This document shows positions 59,204-64,000 of a DNA stretch of 64,000 bases, one piece after another. Origin of the DNA: Nonomuraea sediminis (GTDB taxonomy: Bacteria > Actinomycetota > Actinomycetes > Streptosporangiales > Streptosporangiaceae); assembly GCF_018531495.1 (NCBI RefSeq), contig NZ_JAHDTI010000028.1:1-64000 (forward strand), in the 5' to 3' direction. Every line of letters begins with the position of its first letter. Within the stretch, counting starts at the first letter, position 1. Made by a program: the position numbers and the translations under genes. The notes below the pieces were generated by a model. The model was not told where the DNA came from and did no database searches. It saw only the letters and a list, made by a program, of their open reading frames with translations.

Positions 59204-60064
59204 TCAGAGCGTGGGAGGGCCCTGTTCGACGCGGCGCAGGACGGGTTCGAGCTTGTCGAGGTCGGGGCCGGTGATGAGCTGGCGCTCGTCCCACCAGGTG
59301 GCGCCCGCCTCGGCCAGGGAGCCGATCACGTCACGGGCCTTGGCCGGGTCGCCGGGGGTGAGGCCGCCGAGGACGATCTCGAAGGGCCGCCCGTCGTCAC
59401 CGCGCTCCTGCCGCAGGAACGCCACCAGCTCCCGCACCTCCTCGATCGGCGGCAGGAAACCGTGGGTGGCCGAAGCGAACAGGGGCACTGCGCCGTCCCA
59501 CCGTACGGCCCGCCGCATCGGCCTGCGGTGCGGCCAGAACCCCGCCACCCACACCGGCGGGCGCGGCTGCTGCACCGTGGCGGGCAGCAGGGTGACGTCG
59601 TCGACCCGGTAGTGCTCGCCCTCGAACGTCACCGGCTCGCCCGACCAGTAGCGCTCCAGCAGGCCGAGCCCCTCGTCCAGGCGCCCGGCGAGGACGGCGG
59701 GGTCGGTGGGCTCGCCGAAGCTGCCGAACTCGTCCTCGATCGGGCCGCCGAGCCCCGCGCCGAAGACGACCCTGCCGCCGGTGAGCGCGTCCAGCGTGGC
59801 GACCTGCCTGGCCAGCTGCTGCGGACGCCGCCGCGCCACGGGGGTGACCATCGTGCCCAGCCGGATCCGCGACGTCGCCAGTCCCGCGGCGGTCAGCAGC
59901 ATCCACGGGTCGGCGAAGGTACGGCGGAGCCGCTTGTGATGCACGACGTGATCCCACACGAACAGCGCATCCCACCCCGCCTCTTCAACGGCCACGGCCA
60001 GCGCCGCCACGACCCTCGGATCCGCGAAGTCACCAAAATTCGGAACATTAACCGAAAAGCGCAT
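59204..60064 (-). CDS. F420-dependent LLM-class oxidoreductase
   Basis: 286 residues of luciferase-like monooxygenase fold: VEEAGWDALFVWDHVVHHKR, IRLGTMVTPVARRRPQQLAR, TLDALTGGRVVFGAGLGG, then PVWVAGFWPHRRPMRRAVRW and WDGAVPLF. Consistent with F420 users. ATG 60064 is preferred over GTG 60070 by RBS spacing. Downstream of, and same strand as, the TetR gene at 60095 with 30 bp between, so likely one operon. Confidence 0.92.
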   Translation of the reverse strand: MRFSVNVPNFGDFADPRVVAALAVAVEEAGWDALFVWDHVVHHKRLRRTFADPWMLLTAAGLATSRIRLGTMVTPVARRRPQQLARQVATLDALTGGRVVFGAGLGGPIEDEFGSFGEPTDPAVLAGRLDEGLGLLERYWSGEPVTFEGEHYRVDDVTLLPATVQQPRPPVWVAGFWPHRRPMRRAVRWDGAVPLFASATHGFLPPIEEVRELVAFLRQERGDDGRPFEIVLGGLTPGDPAKARDVIGSLAEAGATWWDERQLITGPDLDKLEPVLRRVEQGPPTL

Positions 60065-60094
60065 CCCCACATCCTCCCCTACCCCTCGTTGGGG

Positions 60095-60688
60095 TTACGG
60101 CTGGAGGGCGGTGATCACGTCGGCTATGTAGGTACGGAAGACGCGGGGCATGTCGACGTTGTCCGGGTCGAGGAGCCACTGGGTCTGCAGGCCGTCCATC
60201 ATGGCGATCAGCCGGTCCGCGTGCGCCTCCGAGTCCAGGTCGGCGCGGAATTCACCGGCCTCGGCGCCGCGGCGCAGGGCCGAGGCGAGGCTGGCGCGCA
60301 GCCGGCGGTAGCGGGTCCTGGCCCAGTCGTGGCCCGGATGGTCGGCCGTGACCGCCTCGCCGTTGATGACCGAGAAGAGCTGGACGAGGCCGGGCACCCG
60401 GGAGTTGTAGTCGACCACGTCCGCGAGCGCGTCGAGCGCCGCGATCCCCGTCAGGTTGCCGAAGTCGAAGCGGCGCGTGTCGGCCTCGTCGCGGTAGTCG
60501 AGGACCGCGATCAGCAGCCGCTCCTTCGACTTGAAGTGGTGGAGCAGCCCGGCCTGTGACAGCTCGACGCGCTCGGCGATGCGGGCCAGCGAGGCACCGC
60601 GGTAGCCGTTCTCCGCGAACTCCAGCAGTGCGGTGGCGAGGATGCGCTCCCGCCGCGCATCGCCCGTGGCGTATCCCCGGCGTGTCAC
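60095..60688 (-). CDS. TetR-family regulator
   Basis: 197 residues. HTH ILATALLEFAENGYRGASLA and LSQAGLLHHFKSKERLLIAV, then a TetR_C_6/BetI-like domain ending VFRTYIADVITALQP. Probably autoregulates itself and the LLM oxidoreductase behind it. Confidence 0.92.
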   Translation of the reverse strand: MTRRGYATGDARRERILATALLEFAENGYRGASLARIAERVELSQAGLLHHFKSKERLLIAVLDYRDEADTRRFDFGNLTGIAALDALADVVDYNSRVPGLVQLFSVINGEAVTADHPGHDWARTRYRRLRASLASALRRGAEAGEFRADLDSEAHADRLIAMMDGLQTQWLLDPDNVDMPRVFRTYIADVITALQP

Positions 60689-60763
60689 CCCGGCACCTTA
60701 TCAGGTAACAGAAGAGCAACAAACCTACCGAGCGCTCGGAAGAGAATCCTCAAGTCCGCGCCC

Positions 60764-60949
60764 ATGAACCTCACGTGGGCGGCGCCCAGGCGGGGACCGG
60801 CTGTAACGACGCTGGTGACCGTACTGATGATCTGGGACAGGACCTATCTCGGCGCGCACTGGCTGTCGGACACCGCGGCGGGGGGCCTGCTGCTCTGGCG
60901 GGCGTTCGCGCCCGCCCTGGCGAAGGAGCAGGCCAAGAGGCTAACCTGA
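60764..60949 (+). pseudogene. C-terminal fragment of a PAP2-family phosphatase
   Basis: 61 codons. RTYLGAHWLSDTAAGGLLLW matches the third PAP2 phosphatase motif (SRxYLGxHxxxD) and final TM. The first two motifs and about two thirds of the protein are missing; the 5' boundary is abrupt after the TetR promoter. It reads as a truncated relic. Confidence 0.7.
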
Positions 60950-60986
60950 CAGCGCCTCATGTTTCATCCCCCCACTGGAGGCCATC

Positions 60987-62147
60987 GTGCCATCCCCTCG
61001 TGATCGCCAGGCGCGCATCGCCACGTTCGTCGTCTACGCCGTGCAGGGCCTGTCGTTCGCGACGCTGCTCACGCAGGTCGCCTCGATACAGAACAAGCAC
61101 CGGCTCTCCGACCTGGCCCTCACGATCCTGCTGCTGATCGTGCCGGTCTTCGCGGGGGTGGGCAGCGTGAGCGCGGGCGCCTTCGCCGCCCGCCTCGGCA
61201 GCAAGCTGCTGCTGCGGATCGCGCAGCCGCTGGTCGCGGCGGCCGTGGTGCTGGCCGGTCTGGCGCCGAACGTCCCGCTGCTGGTCCCGGCGCTGCTGCT
61301 GTTCGGCCTGGCGGTCGGCGGGGTCGACGCCGGCATGAACATGCAGGGCGTCGCCGTCGAACGCCGGTACGGCAGGCCGGTGCTGAACGGCTTCCACTGC
61401 CTGTGGAGCGTGCTCAGCCTGGTGGGAGCGCTGTGGGCGTCGGCCGTCGGCAAGGATCTGCCGCTGGCGGTCGTGATGGCGGTGCCGATGGTGTTCGCAG
61501 TGGCGGGCTCGCTCTACGCCGGGCCGAAGCTCTGCACGATCGAGGAGGAGAAGGCCGAGACGGTCGAGGCGGCCACCGGCCGCTTCCCGTGGGGCCCGAT
61601 CATCCCGCTGTGCCTGGCGATGGGCTTCCTGTACATCGGGGACTCCTCGGTGTCCAACTTCAGCACGGTCTTCATGGACAAGATCATGCACGCGAACGAC
61701 AACGTGATCCCGCTGGCGTTCGCGGCCTACCAGGCCACCACGCTGGTGGTGCGGCTCGGCGGCGACGTCGCCGTCAGGCGGTACGGCCCGGCGGCGATCG
61801 TCAGGATCGGCGGCGCGATCGCCACGCTGGGTTTCCTGGGCGTCGTCCTGGCCCCGACGCAACCGCTGGCGATCATCTCGTTCGGGCTCACCGGGGTGGG
61901 ACTGTCGGTCGTGGCGCCGCAGTCGTTCTCGGCGGCCGGGCGGCTCGACCCCGCGGGCACCGGGGTGGCCATCGCCAGGGTCAACCTGTTCAACTACGTG
62001 GGCTTCATCGTGGGCGCCGCGCTGATCGGCCCGATCGCGGACGCCAGCGGCTACCGGGTGGCCTTCGCCGCCCCGCTGGTGCTGGCGGGCGCGATCATCG
62101 TGCTGGCCCGCGGCTTCGAGCCCGCCGTCAAGGTGAGCCGAGCATAG
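60987..62147 (+). CDS. MFS transporter
   Basis: 386 residues, 12 TM helices, GTG start. The N-half has FVVYAVQGLSFATLLTQVAS and a GVDAGMNMQGVAVERRYGRP loop motif typical of the FucP/NarK-like sugar- or drug-handling branch. The 3' end overlaps the convergent aldolase-like gene by 20 bp. Substrate unknown; being next to sugar catabolism genes is only suggestive. Confidence 0.92.
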   Translation: MPSPRDRQARIATFVVYAVQGLSFATLLTQVASIQNKHRLSDLALTILLLIVPVFAGVGSVSAGAFAARLGSKLLLRIAQPLVAAAVVLAGLAPNVPLLVPALLLFGLAVGGVDAGMNMQGVAVERRYGRPVLNGFHCLWSVLSLVGALWASAVGKDLPLAVVMAVPMVFAVAGSLYAGPKLCTIEEEKAETVEAATGRFPWGPIIPLCLAMGFLYIGDSSVSNFSTVFMDKIMHANDNVIPLAFAAYQATTLVVRLGGDVAVRRYGPAAIVRIGGAIATLGFLGVVLAPTQPLAIISFGLTGVGLSVVAPQSFSAAGRLDPAGTGVAIARVNLFNYVGFIVGAALIGPIADASGYRVAFAAPLVLAGAIIVLARGFEPAVKVSRA

Positions 62148-62991
62148 CCACGGCGGTGTCGACGGCGGCGGCCACGTCGTCGTCCGGCGGGTACAGCAGC
62201 GCCCTGCCCACCACCAGCCCGCGCACGCCCGGCAGCCGCAGCGCCTTGCGCCAGGCGGCGTAGGCCAGGTCGGGCGTGTCGCCGGGATCGCCGCCGAGCA
62301 GCAGCGTGGGCAGCGTGGTGGCCTGCATGACCCGCTCCATGTCGTCCACGACGGGGATCTTCAGCCAGGTCCTGGCCGAGGTGGCGCCGAGTCCCTGGGC
62401 CACGCTGATCGCCTGGATGACGCCCTCGGCCGACAGGTCGTGGCCCGTGCGCCGTGACCAGAACGGCTCGATCATCGCCACCAGCCCGCGCTCGGCCAGC
62501 TCGGTGATCGCCCGGGCGCACGCCTCGAGCGTGACGGAGGTGCCCGGCTCGTCGAGGGCGATCCGGCAGAGCATCTTGCCGCCGTCCAGCCGCATGCGGG
62601 TGATCGTGCCCGTGTCGTAGGCGGTGAAGCGGTCGTCGAACTCGAAGACCGCGCCCTGCAGCCCGCCCCTGTTCATCGACCCGATCACGATCTTGTCGTC
62701 GAGGTGGCCGAGCAGCAGCAGGTCCTCGACCACGTCGGGGGTGGCGAGCAGCCCGTCGACGCCCGGCCTGGCGAGCGCCACGGCGAGCCGGTCGAGCAGC
62801 TCGACCCTGCTGCCCATGGCCAGCGGCCGGCCGCCGACGCCCAGCGCGCCCCTGGCCGGATGGTCCGCGGCGATGATCATGAGCTGGTCGCGGTCGCCGA
62901 GCAGCGGCCTGCGGCGGCGGGCGGCCGCCGCCTCGGCTATGCGCTCGGGGTTCCTGGCCCTGATCCGGCGCAGCTCGCCGTAGTCAGCCAA
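62128..62991 (-). CDS. Aldolase-like TIM-barrel protein (Cgl0159 family)
   Basis: 287 residues. RDQLMIIAADHPARGALGVG, LLATPDVVEDLLLLGHLDDK, LVAMIEPFWSRR and WLKIPVVDDMERVMQATTLP outline a class I aldolase-like (beta/alpha)8 barrel; the Lys of WLKIP is the likely Schiff-base residue. Family members cluster with myo-inositol (iol) genes. It overlaps the isomerase-like gene by 8 bp, same strand. Confidence 0.85.
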   Translation of the reverse strand: MADYGELRRIRARNPERIAEAAAARRRRPLLGDRDQLMIIAADHPARGALGVGGRPLAMGSRVELLDRLAVALARPGVDGLLATPDVVEDLLLLGHLDDKIVIGSMNRGGLQGAVFEFDDRFTAYDTGTITRMRLDGGKMLCRIALDEPGTSVTLEACARAITELAERGLVAMIEPFWSRRTGHDLSAEGVIQAISVAQGLGATSARTWLKIPVVDDMERVMQATTLPTLLLGGDPGDTPDLAYAAWRKALRLPGVRGLVVGRALLYPPDDDVAAAVDTAVAMLGSP

Positions 62992-63790
62992 CCCCCACTC
63001 CGTCCAGGTAGGCCAGGCTCCGCCGGACGTCGTCGACCGGCTGGTCCCGCGGGCCCGACAGGATCACGTCCTGCTCCATCACGTACCAGCCTTGATACCC
63101 AGCCCGCTCGAGTTCGTGCACGATGGTGGCCACGTCCACGTCGCCCTGGCCGAGCGGGCGGTACATGCCGCGCGCGACCGCCTGGGTGTAGGTCAGCTCG
63201 CCCTTCCTGACGAGCCCGGCCAGCAGGCCGTCCACGTCCTTCATGTGGACGTGCGCGATCCGTCCCGGCACGGCCGTGGCCAGCTCGGCCGGGTCGGTGC
63301 CGCCGATCAGCAGGTGGCCGGTGTCCAGGCACAGCGGGACGGCGCTGCCCCGGAGCACCCGCTCGACCTCCTCGCGGTTCTCGATCATGGTGCCGACGTG
63401 CGGGTGGAGGCAGACGTGCGGCACCGCGGCGGCGATGCGGTCCAGGTTGGCCAGCAGCGTCGCCCAGCCCCGCTCGTCCAGCGTGGGGCGGTGGTCGTAG
63501 CCGTCGGTGCCGGTGGCGGCGGCCAGGACCAGCATCTCCGAGACGCCGGGCGACAGGTCCGCCAGCGGGTCGTGCCCGGGGTCGTGCAGGACGACCGGCA
63601 CGAAGGCGCCGACGTTGCGCAGGCCGTACTCCTCGATCTGTGCCTGCGTCAGGAAACCGTCGGGGCCCAGCTCGGTGGCGGTGAGACCGAGCTCGTGCAT
63701 CTCGCTCAGCACGCGGTCGGCGGGCAGCTGGTAGCCCCAGCCGGGCACCTCGCAGACGCCCCACGAGATCGGCGCACCGGCGATCTTCAT
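62984..63790 (-). CDS. Sugar-phosphate isomerase/epimerase-like TIM barrel (IolE-like)
   Basis: 268 residues from ATG 63790. APISWGVCEVPGWGYQLPAD, LGLTATELGPDGFL, VCLHPHVGTMIENREEVERV, PLCLDTGHLLIGGTDPAELA, IAHVHMKDVDG and WYVMEQDVIL supply the metal-binding Glu/His/Asp/Glu set of AP_endonuc_2 proteins. Most like inosose dehydratase (IolE). Its ATG overlaps the stop of the dehydrogenase gene (ATGA). Confidence 0.9.
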   Translation of the reverse strand: MKIAGAPISWGVCEVPGWGYQLPADRVLSEMHELGLTATELGPDGFLTQAQIEEYGLRNVGAFVPVVLHDPGHDPLADLSPGVSEMLVLAAATGTDGYDHRPTLDERGWATLLANLDRIAAAVPHVCLHPHVGTMIENREEVERVLRGSAVPLCLDTGHLLIGGTDPAELATAVPGRIAHVHMKDVDGLLAGLVRKGELTYTQAVARGMYRPLGQGDVDVATIVHELERAGYQGWYVMEQDVILSGPRDQPVDDVRRSLAYLDGVGVG

Positions 63791-64000
63791 CGTTCCACCT
63801 CCACCGGGCGGCCCTCGCGTCGCGACCGCTCGCATGCCTCGGCCACGCGCAGCGCGGCCAGCGCGTCCTCGATCGTGCACAGGCTGGAGGTGCTGCGCAG
63901 GAACGCGTCGATCTCGTTGACGTAGGCGGTCTCGAAGCGGGTCACGAAGTCCGGCCACGGTTCGCCGTCGGGCTGCAGGCCTTCCGTGCTGGTCAGCGGC
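63787..64000 (-). CDS. C-terminal part of a Gfo/Idh/MocA dehydrogenase (partial)
   Basis: The last ~70 codons, running off the window edge: DFVTRFETAYVNEIDAFLRS followed by TIEDALAALRVAEACERSRR is the family's C-terminal helix signature. By operon context probably an inositol or related polyol dehydrogenase. The rest lies beyond position 64000. Confidence 0.8.
   Translation of the reverse strand, partial: PLTSTEGLQPDGEPWPDFVTRFETAYVNEIDAFLRSTSSLCTIEDALAALRVAEACERSRREGRPVEVER

Overview
The window is very GC-rich DNA with GTG/TTG starts, tight ATGA/GTGA gene overlaps and typical high-GC actinobacterial families (DUF397/Scr1 pairs, DUF1707, DUF4245, DUF6542, F420-type enzymes, many TetR regulators). 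It reads as chromosome from a filamentous actinomycete. Gene content and style suggest Streptosporangiaceae (Nonomuraea-like), but that is inference. No rRNA or tRNA was recognised.

Layout. 0-8.4 kb: accessory genes, namely a 5'-degraded methyltransferase, an orphan four-TM protein behind two palindromic operators, an NmrA-type reductase, a secreted tripeptidyl-aminopeptidase-like hydrolase, a DrrAB-type ABC exporter with divergent TetR, and a DUF234-type ATPase behind an inverted repeat. 8.6-14.8 kb: a small island with an IS5-type element, a VOC gene lying between two copies of one IS end, a DUF4240 gene, a decayed gene, and a minus-strand run of small unknown genes ending in a DUF397/Scr1-type module. 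14.8-25.7 kb: two complete succinate dehydrogenase/fumarate reductase operons (a corynebacterial-type sdhCAB on the minus strand and a mycobacterial Sdh1-type anchor-A-B set on the plus strand). Between them lie a LysR regulator and a three-gene signalling operon (REC-PP2C phosphatase, histidine kinase, single-domain response regulator).

25.98-39.58 kb is the most unusual segment. It is one long minus-strand gene train encoding a Tcp-like type IV secretion apparatus: TcpC/VirB8, a small TcpD-like protein, TcpE fused to a ParA/MinD-like domain with a deviant P-loop, TcpF/VirB4 ATPase, TcpH/VirB6 with a Gly-Ser tail, a second small membrane-anchored protein, and a lysozyme+NlpC/P60 wall hydrolase. 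A NUDIX hydrolase and two Pro-rich membrane proteins follow. No relaxase or coupling protein is seen, so its role may not be DNA conjugation.

41.4-55.4 kb is a housekeeping block resembling the M. tuberculosis Rv1099c-Rv1112 neighbourhood (ychF, DUF6542, ispH, lipid-droplet-type protein, xseA, xseB, DUF4245, glpX), with rmuC. It is broken up by a GNAT gene and long repeat-filled intergenic stretches. 55.4-64 kb holds TetR-controlled oxidoreductases (two SDRs, a luciferase-like F420 enzyme), an MFS transporter and the end of a probable inositol/sugar catabolic operon that leaves the window.

A recurrent theme is repeat-laden intergenic DNA. There are four copies of a ~95 bp dispersed repeat, several independent tandem arrays with 15-130 bp periods, and GTACGGC-based palindromes after genes. 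Coordinates of sites were counted by hand and may be off by one base.
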